A stretch of 8,841 nucleotides of DNA from Bacillota bacterium (GTDB taxonomy: Bacteria > Bacillota > Limnochordia > JAAZLZ01), in assembly GCA_012799075.1 (NCBI GenBank), contig JAAZLZ010000352.1:1-8841 (forward strand). The letters are read 5' to 3'. Below are positions 1 to 6,611 of this stretch, piece after piece. Under the pieces are notes generated by a model that was not told where the DNA came from, ran no database searches, and saw only the letters and a list, made by a program, of their open reading frames with translations. Both the position numbers and the translations under genes were made by a program. How positions within the stretch are numbered: position 1 is the stretch's first letter; each line of letters opens with the position of its first letter.

Positions 1-357
1 CAAAACCGTCACCAATTGATCCAGATTGGCCCTGACCCGCTCTAGGGCCTGGGCAACGGGGGTTGCCCAATGGAACTGGGCCACCACGATGGAGACGTTT
101 TCCACGCTGTAGGATTCCAGCTTCTTTAATCCGTCGATTGTTCCCAGGGCCGCCTCAACAGGCTTGGTTACTTCCTCTTCCACCGTGAGGGCATCTGTAT
201 TTGGATAGACTGTCGCGACGGTGATAAAAGGGACATTCAGCTTGGGTAATAGATCCAAGCCCAAGCGGTTGAGGGAAAGGATCCCGAACAGGAGAACAAA
301 AACAACGGCCATGGCGATGGTTACTGGGCGGCGAATGGCTAGTTGGGATAGTTTCAC
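1..357 (-). CDS. RND (HAE1/AcrB-type) efflux transporter permease, N-terminal fragment
   Basis: Partial gene: the first 119 codons are present and the rest lies beyond the left edge. RND permeases of this family are inner-membrane proton-driven pumps of about 1000 residues that export drugs, lipids or other hydrophobic compounds. Seen in the sequence: an N-terminal LAIRRPVTIAMAV segment, a first membrane helix at about residues 10-30, then LGLDLLPKLNVPFITV and YPNTDALTVEEEVTKPVEAA. These correspond to the family's usual R-P-V...LP.l..P.i.V...YPGAsp.eVE..Vt.plE arrangement at the start of the porter domain. The start is GTG at 357-355, preceded by GGAGGA (370-365) with a 7-nt spacer. The gene is divergent from sleB. 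The substrate, and any membrane-fusion partner, cannot be told from this fragment. Confidence 0.9.
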   Translation of the reverse strand, partial: MKLSQLAIRRPVTIAMAVVFVLLFGILSLNRLGLDLLPKLNVPFITVATVYPNTDALTVEEEVTKPVEAALGTIDGLKKLESYSVENVSIVVAQFHWATPVAQALERVRANLDQLVTVL

Positions 358-470
358 AGGCTATTCCTCCATCCGTAGGTGGAACCCCCACAAAAAGTTC
401 TTCCTCGTGCTGAGCCAGCAACGAGGAATCCGGACCAAACCTCAGCTTTAATTTCGGCACCCCGCCCCAT
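354..470 (-). other. Possible 38-codon leader ORF overlapping the RND start
   Basis: An ATG at 470-468 opens a 38-codon frame whose TGA stop (356-354) overlaps the GTG start of the RND gene as G-TGA, the usual geometry of translational coupling. A very G-rich SD (GGGGGGAGG, 482-474) precedes it, but the spacer is only 3 nt, shorter than normal. The peptide (MGRGAEIKAEVWSG...) resembles nothing I recognise and has no membrane segment. It may be a regulatory leader peptide or chance. It also contains the hairpin at 401-428. Confidence 0.2.
392..428 (-). terminator. Hairpin plus T-run in the RND leader (possible attenuator)
   Basis: The inverted repeat TTCCTCG (401-407) / CGAGGAA (422-428) has an inner GCTG (409-412) / CAGC (416-419) pair and an AGC loop. 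Read on the minus strand it is followed after four bases (GAAC) by TTTTT (396-392). That is the layout of a weak intrinsic terminator, and it sits between any upstream promoter and the RND start at 357. No upstream minus-strand gene needs a terminator here, so attenuation of the RND transcript is the obvious hypothesis. The stem is interrupted by unpaired bases and the T-run is short. Confidence 0.35.
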
Positions 471-481
471 AATCCTCCCCC

Positions 482-503
482 CAGGGGCCTTTTTGCTCCC
501 CTG
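482..503. repeat. Small inverted repeat in the RND-sleB divergent spacer
   Basis: CAGGGG (482-487) and CCCCTG (498-503) form a 6-bp stem with a 10-nt loop that contains TTTTT on the plus strand. It may be an operator or just a G-run artefact. No convincing sigma-A or sigma-G promoter was identified in the 194-bp spacer (358-551) for either divergent gene. Confidence 0.25.
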
Positions 504-539
504 AAAGAATCCTGCAAAACGGGAAAACCTATGGTTGAT

Positions 540-547
540 GGGGTGAT
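540..547 (+). promoter_or_regulatory. Ribosome binding site deciding the sleB start
   Basis: GGGGTGAT can pair over eight bases, with one G-U pair, with the 16S rRNA tail (complement AGGAGGTGAT). The last G of its G-run lies 8 nt before the TTG at 552. The upstream in-frame ATG at 531 has only CGGGA before it, and the ATG at 546 sits inside this site. TTG 552 is therefore the best-supported start. Confidence 0.5.
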
Positions 548-551
548 GGCA

Positions 552-1016
552 TTGAGCAAGAGGCTGCTCTTAGTTTTGGTCGTGGTGATTCTGCTGGCCG
601 GCGCGGTGAAATTGGGCAGGCGGCCCTCCCCTCCCCTGGCTGAAAGACCCCGGGTGGAACTGGAAGAACAGGAGATTGCGCTTTTGTCCCGGCTGGTCTA
701 TGCCGAGGCCCAGGGAGAGCCTTATGAAGGACAGGTGGCGGTGGCCGCGGTCGTTCTTAACCGGGTGGATCATCCCCTCTTTCCCGATACGATTGCCGGC
801 GTCATCTATGAACCCCATGCCTTTACAGTAGTTGCTAATGGTGCGCTCTATCAAAAACCTGACGACAGGGCCCAGGCCGCCGCCAGGGATGCGGTGGACG
901 GCTGGGATCCATCCAATGGAGCCTTGTATTTCTACAACCCTGCCCTGGCCAGGAGCCCCTGGCTTGTATCCCGGCCCAAGATCAAGACCATCGGCAAGCA
1001 CGTCTTTGCCAAGTAG
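552..1016 (+). CDS. sleB: Spore cortex-lytic enzyme SleB, short form (Hydrolase_2 domain)
   Basis: SleB is a lytic transglycosylase that cuts muramic-delta-lactam-containing cortex peptidoglycan during spore germination. The product is 154 residues from TTG 552, or 161 if ATG 531 is used. An N-terminal hydrophobic segment (LLLVLVVVILLAGAV, residues 5-19) would export or anchor it. The catalytic domain fills the rest: LLSRLVYAEAQGEPYEGQVA with the probable catalytic Glu in YAEA (residue 52), then VAAVVLNRV, and the closing IGKHVFA signature. Unlike the well-studied Bacillus SleB, there is no N-terminal peptidoglycan-binding domain, so the size is closer to CwlJ. The export segment and the ypeB gene 21 bp downstream favour SleB over CwlJ. 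The two genes form an operon. In Bacillus sleB is transcribed in the forespore, but no clear sigma-G promoter was found here. Confidence 0.85.
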   Translation: MSKRLLLVLVVVILLAGAVKLGRRPSPPLAERPRVELEEQEIALLSRLVYAEAQGEPYEGQVAVAAVVLNRVDHPLFPDTIAGVIYEPHAFTVVANGALYQKPDDRAQAAARDAVDGWDPSNGALYFYNPALARSPWLVSRPKIKTIGKHVFAK

Positions 1017-1021
1017 GGTAT

Positions 1022-1031
1022 GGGAGGAGGG
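1022..1031 (+). promoter_or_regulatory. Ribosome binding site deciding the ypeB start
   Basis: GGGAGGAGGG lies 6 nt before TTG 1038. The in-frame ATG at 1020 would translate the SD itself as M-G-G-G-I-P and has no SD of its own, so it is very unlikely to be the start. Confidence 0.75.
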
Positions 1032-1037
1032 ATTCCC

Positions 1038-2384
1038 TTGAACCGGGTAGTTGCCCTATTGCTAAGCATAGCCCTCCTTTGGGGGTATGGTCTCCATCTC
1101 CAGCGACGGGATCTGCTCATCCAAAGGGAAAACGACTACCGGCGGTCCTTCCAGGAGCTGGCCCACCATCTGGCGGGCCTGGAGGACCAGCTGGCCCGCA
1201 TTCTGGCTGCCCGCTCCAAGGAGCAGCGCATGCTTTTGCTCCTCGGCATCAGCCATGATGCCGCCAGGGCCCAAGGAAAGCTGAGCCAGCTGCCCCTAAC
1301 GGTCCTTTCCCTCGAGAGGACGAAAGAACTTCTCCGGCAGGTGGGGGAATACACAACGGGGTTGGCCTTTGATCTGGCCTCCGGCAAGGAGGAAGATGCA
1401 GGTTGGACTTTGCGGAGTCTTTGGCAAAAGGCCCGCTTCATCAATGGGGAGATGGAAAAAATGCAAGCCCATCTGGGGGATGGGCCAAATAGACTGGTGG
1501 AGCTAGAGCGGGTGCTAATGACAGGGGCCCTTGGGCCCATGGATGCCGGTGAACCGGCCGATCCCCTGGCCAAAGACCTGATCATGCTGGAAGACGGCCT
1601 CGGCAGGCTGCCCGATGAAAGGGTGCCCCTTCCATCCCCCGAGCCTACTTACGTCGAACCATCCGGCCCGGAGTCGACCGAGGAAGAGCTCATCCGGGCC
1701 GCCCGGGACTTCCTCGGCCCCAAGCGAGTAGGCGATGCTCCCTTGACGGTTGTTGGTCCTTCCCAAGGGGAGGTGCCCACTTACAAGCTTGAAATGCGGG
1801 GGCAGCAGGAAAGGATCGTTTTGGAGCTCACCCGGAAAGGGGGCCAGGTGGTATGGATGATCAGCGACCGGATCATCGCCGAACGACATTTGTCGGTGGA
1901 GGAGGGGATGGCCCGGGGGACTGCCTTCCTAAGCTCCCGGGGCCTGGCGAAGCTCGCCCCTGTTTTCCGAGCGGACCGGGGCAACCAGGTGGCTGTGATT
2001 TACGCGGCCAAAGAAGAGGACGTTTACATCTATCCCCGTCAGGTGCGGCTTAGGATAGGACTAGACAATGGCGACATAACGGCCTACGAGGCTTCAGGGC
2101 TTTTCCTGCCCACCGGAGTTGACCGCCAGGCCCGGCTCACCAGGGAGGAGGCGGCCCGAAAGCTCCATCCGGCTTTGCAGGTGACAAATTGCCGTTTGGT
2201 GGTGACCGTTGGCAGCAGGCGGGATGAGATCTTGGCCTATGAGTTTTGCGGTCGGATGGAGGATGAAGAATACACGGTTTATATCAATGCGCAAAACGGC
2301 CGCGAGGAAAGGATCAGCCGCGGGGACTTAGAGCGGGGCTTCAGACGCCTTTCAGGGGAAGGGCCTCCACCCGGCGGGCAATAA
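1038..2384 (+). CDS. ypeB: Germination protein YpeB
   Basis: YpeB is a spore membrane-associated protein needed in Bacillus for SleB to accumulate and stay stable in the dormant spore. The protein is 448 residues from TTG 1038, the usual family length. It has one N-terminal membrane segment (VVALLLSIALLWGYGL, about residues 4-19), then a long charged, probably helical region (about 20-160) rich in Leu, Glu, Arg and Gln. A Pro-rich linker (PLPSPEPTYVEPSGPES) follows. The C-terminal half carries PepSY-like repeats with GLAKLAPVF, DVYIYPRQVRLRIGLDNG and ITAYEASGLFLP, then a last repeat ending in YTVYINAQNGREERI. The gene follows sleB by 21 bp, matching the known sleB-ypeB operon. Its last 44 bp overlap the convergent dnaE2 gene and no terminator is seen. 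Confidence 0.88.
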   Translation: MNRVVALLLSIALLWGYGLHLQRRDLLIQRENDYRRSFQELAHHLAGLEDQLARILAARSKEQRMLLLLGISHDAARAQGKLSQLPLTVLSLERTKELLRQVGEYTTGLAFDLASGKEEDAGWTLRSLWQKARFINGEMEKMQAHLGDGPNRLVELERVLMTGALGPMDAGEPADPLAKDLIMLEDGLGRLPDERVPLPSPEPTYVEPSGPESTEEELIRAARDFLGPKRVGDAPLTVVGPSQGEVPTYKLEMRGQQERIVLELTRKGGQVVWMISDRIIAERHLSVEEGMARGTAFLSSRGLAKLAPVFRADRGNQVAVIYAAKEEDVYIYPRQVRLRIGLDNGDITAYEASGLFLPTGVDRQARLTREEAARKLHPALQVTNCRLVVTVGSRRDEILAYEFCGRMEDEEYTVYINAQNGREERISRGDLERGFRRLSGEGPPPGGQ

Positions 2385-5300
2385 TCCCCAAGCCTGCTCC
2401 CCTTCTTTGGACGGTGCCCTCTACGATGAGGGCCGGACAGGAAAATAATAAATGGCCAAAACGTTGGTAGACATCTGCAAAGACCGTAATGTCGAGCAGC
2501 CCTGTTTCATCCTCCAGGGTCAAAAAGACAACTGTCCGGCCGCTTTTCGTCGGCGGACGGTGGGGACGGATGGCTAGGCCTGCTACCTGCACCTTCCTCC
2601 CCGAAGGATAAGATTCCAGCCGGGCCCTGGTGAGGATGCCTCTCTTCTTCAGTTGGGGGCGCAAATAACCGATGAGATGCCCCCCTGCCGTTAGACCGAG
2701 GATGGAGTACTCATAAAGGAACTTTTGGTAAGGGGAAAAATCATCGATTTGGGGAGGAGGCATCGCTAAACCGGGGAGCTCTTCCCTATCTTCCTTGCGC
2801 AGCTGCCACAAAAGGGCTCGCCGGTTGGGATGGAGGTTGTCGAAGGCGCCGGCTAGGATGAGATTCATGACAATATGTCGGGGCAGCTCCACCCGGCGGC
2901 AAAAGTCCTCCAGGCTAGTGAACGGACCTGCTTGCCTTGCTTGGAGGATGGCCTCCAGATGAAGGGCCCCGATGCCCTTGACTTGCCCTAGGGAAATGCG
3001 GATGGTTCCTTGACCCGGCAAGTAATCCGCGCCGCTTTGATTGATGTCAACGGGCAGAAAGCTGATGCCCCGGCGACTGGCCTCTAGACGGATGGTGTGG
3101 GGCGGGTAAAAACCCATGGGCTGGTGGCTCAGCAGGGCGGCAAAAAACTGCGCCGGGTAATGGGCAGCCAGATAAGCGGTCTTGTAGGCGGTGGTGCCAA
3201 AGGCCGCCGCGTGGGCTTCACAAAACCCGTACCCGGCGTAGCCTGCGATAAGGGAAAAGATAGCTTCGGCCGTGGGGGCATCCATTCCGTTGGCCTGGGC
3301 TCGGGCCACGAACTGTCGCCCCAGCTCATCGAGCTCCCGCTGGGAGCGAAGACTACTGAGGACCTTCCGCAGATTATCCGCTTCCCCTGGGCTAAAGCCC
3401 CCAACCAATATAGCAATTTCCAGGACTTGCTCCTGGAAGAGGATTACCCCGTGGGTCTTAGCCAAAATAGGCTCCAGCCGCGGGTCGAGGTACTCGGTCT
3501 CCTCCTTGCCCTGTCGACGGGCAATGAACGGCTCGACCATGTCCCCCTTGATGGGGCCGGGTCTGATCAAGGCCACACTGGCGACGATATCTTCGATGTT
3601 GTCCGCCCCAAGCCGGGCCTGCAGGGCCCGCTGGGCTGGGCTTTCCAGCTGGAAGACTCCGACGGTTTCCCCTCGGCCCAGCATCTGATAAGTCTTTTCA
3701 TCATCCAGGGGGATGTCTGGGTAAGAAAAGTCATCATCCAGGCGGTTGATGGCACAGACGGCATCCTCCACCACCGATAGGGTGCGCAGGGAAAGGAGGT
3801 CCAGTTTGATAAAGCCCAGCTCCTCAATGTCGTCCTTATCGAATTGGGTGATCAAAACCCCTTTGGCGGCTTGCTGCAGGGGGGTAATTTGAACCAAGGG
3901 AATGCCGCTGATGACAAGCCCCCCCAGGTGGGTCCCGATGAAGCGAGGCAGCCCCGCAACGGCAGCGCACAGACGCCAAAGGAGCTCATAGCGCTTTTCT
4001 CCCTTTAGGAAGCCAAGTTCCGGGAAATGTCCCAGGGCCGGTTCGATGGCATCGGCAGGTATATGGGGGAATCTTTTGGCCAATAAATCCAATTCTTCCG
4101 GGGCAAACCCCAAGGCTTTCCCCACCTCCCGGATGGCCGAGCGGGCGCGAAAAGTATTGAAGGTGCAGACGGAGGCCACCCGATCGGAGCCGTACTTGTC
4201 GTAAACGTAACTGGCCACCAAGTCCCGGTGGCGGGCATCAAAGTCCAGATCGATGTCGGGCCTTTGAGCCCGCTCCAAGCTGAGGAAGCGTTCAAAAAGG
4301 AGCCCCCGGGCGATGGCATCAACTTCCGTGATCTTTAGACAGTAGGCCACCGCCGAATCCGCGGCCGAACCCCTCCCCGCATAGCGGATCCCCCGGGAGC
4401 GGGCGAAGCGGGCCACATCCCAGACAACGAGGAAATAATCGGCCACATCCAGCTGTTCAATAATGGATAGCTCATGTTCCAAACGGTGCTTGACAGCGGC
4501 ACTTAACCGGCCGTAGCGCCTATGGGCCCCTTCCCAAACCAGCCGCTGCAAAAGATGGCTTGCTTTTTCCTTAGCCGGGAAGCGGGGGAAGAGTTTTCGA
4601 TTCGGCTCCAACGAGGGCTCGCATGCCGCCGCGATCCTATAGCTGTTATTTAGAGCCTGGGGGTGGTCGGCAAAAAGAGCCTTCATTTCCTGGGGGCTCT
4701 TTAAGTATTCTTCTCCATTCAGCCGCCGCAGGGGGTGGACATCCTCCAGGGTGGTCCCCGTCCGCAGGCAGGTGAGCAGATCGCAAACAGGATAGTCTGC
4801 CTTCACCGCGTAATGGACGTTGCCTGTGGCAACCAAGGGAATGCCAAGCAGCTCTCCCAGCTCCGCCAACAGTCGATTTAATCGACGCCCCCCCGGCAGG
4901 TGGGGCGGGGGGAGCTCTAAGTAAAAATCCTGCCCCAGGGTTTTTTTATACAACTGGGCAAGCTTCTTGGCCCCATCGTAATCTCCTTGAAGGAGCAAAG
5001 CGGCAATGGGACCCCGGCGGCAGCCGGACAAGACGATTAAACCTTCTTTTTGCAGGGCCAGGTCCTCCCGGGTGATTTGAGGAGCCCCTCGGGGATTGTC
5101 CAAGTGGGCCTTGGTGATGAGGCGGCAGATATTGGCGTAGCCCCCAGGCCCCTTAGCAAGCAGGGTAAGGTGCTGTCCGCCTGCTAAGGTGATTTCAACC
5201 CCCTGGATGGGTTTGATGCCCTTTGCCTGGGCTAAGCGGTGGAACCGGACGGCCCCACAGACATTATCGTGGTCTGTTAAAGCCAGGGCCCCCATATCCA

Positions 5301-5388
5301 ACTGGGCCGCCCTGTCGATCAGCCTTTCTAGGGGAGAGGCCCCGTGGAGAAAGGAAAAGGGGGAATGGACGTGGAGATGGATGAACAA
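2341..5388 (-). CDS. dnaE2: Error-prone DNA polymerase III alpha-like subunit, DnaE2/ImuC type
   Basis: This C-family polymerase of 1015 residues is the probable catalytic subunit of an SOS mutasome. Domains in order: a PHP domain (residues 4-200) with HLHVHS, TDHD (38-41), GVE (Glu65) and SGCRRG; a palm domain with PDIDLDF (catalytic Asp378 and Asp380) and KLDLLSLRTL (third Asp530); fingers with RPGPIKGDMVEPFI and GYGFCEAHAAAF; a helix-hairpin-helix region; and a C-terminal OB fold (about 933-993). The length, FSFLHGAS, SGCRRG and an ending soon after the OB fold fit DnaE2/ImuC rather than the longer replicative DnaE1. QIDDF (880-884) occupies the place of the E. coli alpha clamp motif QADMF. 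The start is TTG 5388, 7 nt after AGAGGAGGA; the upstream TTG at 5409 only reads through that SD. It is the last gene of the SOS operon. An ordinary DnaE is the alternative, less likely because of the neighbours. Confidence 0.88.
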   Translation of the reverse strand: MFIHLHVHSPFSFLHGASPLERLIDRAAQLDMGALALTDHDNVCGAVRFHRLAQAKGIKPIQGVEITLAGGQHLTLLAKGPGGYANICRLITKAHLDNPRGAPQITREDLALQKEGLIVLSGCRRGPIAALLLQGDYDGAKKLAQLYKKTLGQDFYLELPPPHLPGGRRLNRLLAELGELLGIPLVATGNVHYAVKADYPVCDLLTCLRTGTTLEDVHPLRRLNGEEYLKSPQEMKALFADHPQALNNSYRIAAACEPSLEPNRKLFPRFPAKEKASHLLQRLVWEGAHRRYGRLSAAVKHRLEHELSIIEQLDVADYFLVVWDVARFARSRGIRYAGRGSAADSAVAYCLKITEVDAIARGLLFERFLSLERAQRPDIDLDFDARHRDLVASYVYDKYGSDRVASVCTFNTFRARSAIREVGKALGFAPEELDLLAKRFPHIPADAIEPALGHFPELGFLKGEKRYELLWRLCAAVAGLPRFIGTHLGGLVISGIPLVQITPLQQAAKGVLITQFDKDDIEELGFIKLDLLSLRTLSVVEDAVCAINRLDDDFSYPDIPLDDEKTYQMLGRGETVGVFQLESPAQRALQARLGADNIEDIVASVALIRPGPIKGDMVEPFIARRQGKEETEYLDPRLEPILAKTHGVILFQEQVLEIAILVGGFSPGEADNLRKVLSSLRSQRELDELGRQFVARAQANGMDAPTAEAIFSLIAGYAGYGFCEAHAAAFGTTAYKTAYLAAHYPAQFFAALLSHQPMGFYPPHTIRLEASRRGISFLPVDINQSGADYLPGQGTIRISLGQVKGIGALHLEAILQARQAGPFTSLEDFCRRVELPRHIVMNLILAGAFDNLHPNRRALLWQLRKEDREELPGLAMPPPQIDDFSPYQKFLYEYSILGLTAGGHLIGYLRPQLKKRGILTRARLESYPSGRKVQVAGLAIRPHRPPTKSGRTVVFLTLEDETGLLDITVFADVYQRFGHLLFSCPALIVEGTVQRRGAGLGIIARRVEALPLKGV

Positions 5389-5394
5389 TAGACT

Positions 5395-5403
5395 TCCTCC
5401 TCT
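5395..5403 (-). promoter_or_regulatory. Ribosome binding site of dnaE2, overlapping the upstream stop
   Basis: AGAGGAGGA (5403-5395) lies 6 nt from TTG 5388. It overlaps the TAG stop of the preceding 81-codon gene (5404-5402), which suggests translational coupling. The site rules out the longer TTG 5409 start, which would encode this SD as R-G-G. Confidence 0.75.
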
Positions 5404-5647
5404 AATCAAAAACCCGGGCCAACCACCAGGTTCCCTCGCCAGAACGAAAATGGACCTCGTATAGGCTTCCCCTTCGGGTTAGCAGCCGGTAAACGATCAT
5501 TTCCCTTTCCCCCGCCCACCATCTCCCCCCTTCCCACCATTTATCCACGATTTCCACTACAACTTCCCGCCGGTTGGACCAGGCAAAGGAGACCGGATCG
5601 CCCTTTCGATCAAGGACAACCTTGATTTGCCGTTGGCTTTGCTTCAT
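5402..5647 (-). CDS. DUF6504-like small protein of the mutasome operon
   Basis: An 81-residue soluble protein with no signal or membrane segment. It begins MKQSQRQIKVVLDRKGDP and continues with SFAWSNRREVVVEIVDKWWEGGRWW, ending in EGTWWLARVFD. This pattern of V...G.P..F.W..R...V..I.D.W....RWW...E...YR......YE......G.W.LARV.D is what I recall of DUF6504, a family often coded beside imuB and dnaE2 in actinobacteria. The likely fold is a compact beta-sheet with exposed Trp pairs. The start is ATG 5647, with AAGGAG (5660-5655) 7 nt upstream overlapping the imuB stop TAA (5661-5659). Longer in-frame extensions lack such an SD. Context suggests an accessory role in translesion synthesis, but no function is established to my knowledge. 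Confidence 0.8.
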   Translation of the reverse strand: MKQSQRQIKVVLDRKGDPVSFAWSNRREVVVEIVDKWWEGGRWWAGEREMIVYRLLTRRGSLYEVHFRSGEGTWWLARVFD

Positions 5648-5658
5648 GGGAAAACTCC

Positions 5659-6573
5659 TTAAGGGGCGAAAAGGTGACTTTGAAACTGTCTTAGACATCT
5701 TGCCCGTCGAGATAGCTCCAGATCACCGGCCCAGCGAAGGCCCCGGGGTCCCCAGCGGGTCTGGAAACTTTCAATCAAAGGATCTAATTCCGGCCTTGCC
5801 TGGAAAAGGTCCAGCTGCTCCCTTTGGCGGGGGGTCAAATCCAGAGCCTGCAGCTCCAAAGAAAAGCCTGGCTTTAGCCGGGGCAATAGGCGATAAAAGA
5901 CTGCCTGCCGCAAGGAGTCAACTCTATCTACCGGTGGGATCAAAACTATTTCCAGGAGTTGTTCATCACTCCTTGCTTTCAGGCGTCCACACCTTTGCCG
6001 GCCATCAACCAGTTTTTCCCCCAGTTCCTGAGCCAGAGCTAAAAGGCGCTCTTCCAGCTCTTGCCGATGATGGGGCAGAAAGTCCCAGCTTCGCCGACAG
6101 ATGATGTTTGGCGGGGGATAGGCGGCCTGCACCCTGGTATGGTCGATGCCCCGGGAGGCTTGGGAAAGATCCTTTCCCAGGGGCCCGAATTGCCTTTGCA
6201 GCTCCCGGGGGGGAACAGCCGCCAATTGCCCGATGGTGATGAGACCAAGTCCCCCCAGCTCCTTTGTGATCCCCCGTGGAAAGGGCAGATAATCCAAGGA
6301 CAAGGGGGCTAGAAAAGCCCCCTCATAACCGTCGGGGACTTTCTTGTTGCCGCATTTATAAGCGATTCTGGCCACCATTTTGTTGCCGGCCATGCCCCAG
6401 CGAAGGGGGCCTAATTCTCCCTGCAACCGGCGCCATAAACCATCCATCGGGCCACAGCCCGTCAAATCCAAAAACCCCTCATTGGCGCCTACAGGCTCCA
6501 CCAAAGGAGTCAATTGGGCGCAAACATCCCATGGCTGAAGGGCATTGGAAGAAAAATAAAGGATTGAGCGCAC
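5659..6573 (-). CDS. imuB: ImuB-like Y-family DNA polymerase homologue, N-terminally short
   Basis: A 304-residue Y-family polymerase homologue. In mutasomes ImuB is a non-catalytic hub that links DnaE2 to the beta clamp. Seen here: a partial palm with TPLVEPVGANEGFLDLTGC (residues 22-40), where the usual S-x-D-E reads G-A-N-E (Asn31, Glu32); WGMAGNKMVARIAY (59-72), equivalent to the family's SVGIAPNKFLAKIA; a helix-hairpin-helix thumb with LGLITIGQLAAVPPREL (109-125); a little-finger region; and QLDLF (253-257), a classic clamp-binding motif. The first roughly 80-90 residues of the family, including the first metal-binding Asp, are absent and cannot be found upstream. The start is GTG 6573 with GGGGGTG 6 nt upstream; TTG 6597 is a poorer alternative. 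It is the first gene of the SOS operon. Confidence 0.83.
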   Translation of the reverse strand: MRSILYFSSNALQPWDVCAQLTPLVEPVGANEGFLDLTGCGPMDGLWRRLQGELGPLRWGMAGNKMVARIAYKCGNKKVPDGYEGAFLAPLSLDYLPFPRGITKELGGLGLITIGQLAAVPPRELQRQFGPLGKDLSQASRGIDHTRVQAAYPPPNIICRRSWDFLPHHRQELEERLLALAQELGEKLVDGRQRCGRLKARSDEQLLEIVLIPPVDRVDSLRQAVFYRLLPRLKPGFSLELQALDLTPRQREQLDLFQARPELDPLIESFQTRWGPRGLRWAGDLELSRRARCLRQFQSHLFAP

Positions 6574-6579
6574 GGCTGG

Positions 6580-6586
6580 CACCCCC
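6580..6586 (-). promoter_or_regulatory. Ribosome binding site deciding the imuB start
   Basis: GGGGGTG (6586-6580) is 6 nt from GTG 6573. The alternative TTG at 6597 lies inside the LexA box, within about 10 nt of the expected transcript 5' end, leaving no room for an SD. Confidence 0.55.
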
Positions 6587-6590
6587 GAAA

Positions 6591-6604
6591 CAAACAAGTG
6601 TTCG
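6591..6604 (-). promoter_or_regulatory. LexA (SOS) box of the imuB-dnaE2 operon
   Basis: Minus-strand CGAACACTTGTTTG matches the Gram-positive LexA/DinR operator CGAAC-N4-GTTCG at 9 of 10 defined bases (T for C at one position). It begins 7 nt after the -10 hexamer and so covers the expected transcription start. LexA bound there would block transcription until RecA triggers its cleavage after DNA damage. Confidence 0.85.
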
Positions 6605-6611
6605 TATTTTG

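Noticed and set aside
444..474. Possible sigma-G promoter for sleB around CATAATC (468-474)
   Set aside because: The -10 is close to the CATNNTA pattern, but the sequence 17-18 bp upstream (CAGCTTTA) does not resemble a sigma-G -35 element.
155..559. 134-codon open frame on the minus strand across the RND start
   Set aside because: It is out of frame with the clearly homologous RND protein (1-357) and its product is low-complexity and unlike any family.
3097..3780. Long 227-codon open frame on the plus strand
   Set aside because: It lies antisense within dnaE2 at conserved polymerase motifs, resembles no family, and is explained by GC-rich codon bias.
5388..5409. Extended dnaE2 start at TTG 5409
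   Set aside because: The seven added codons encode the SD of the internal TTG 5388; the PHP domain begins directly after 5388, as in other family members.
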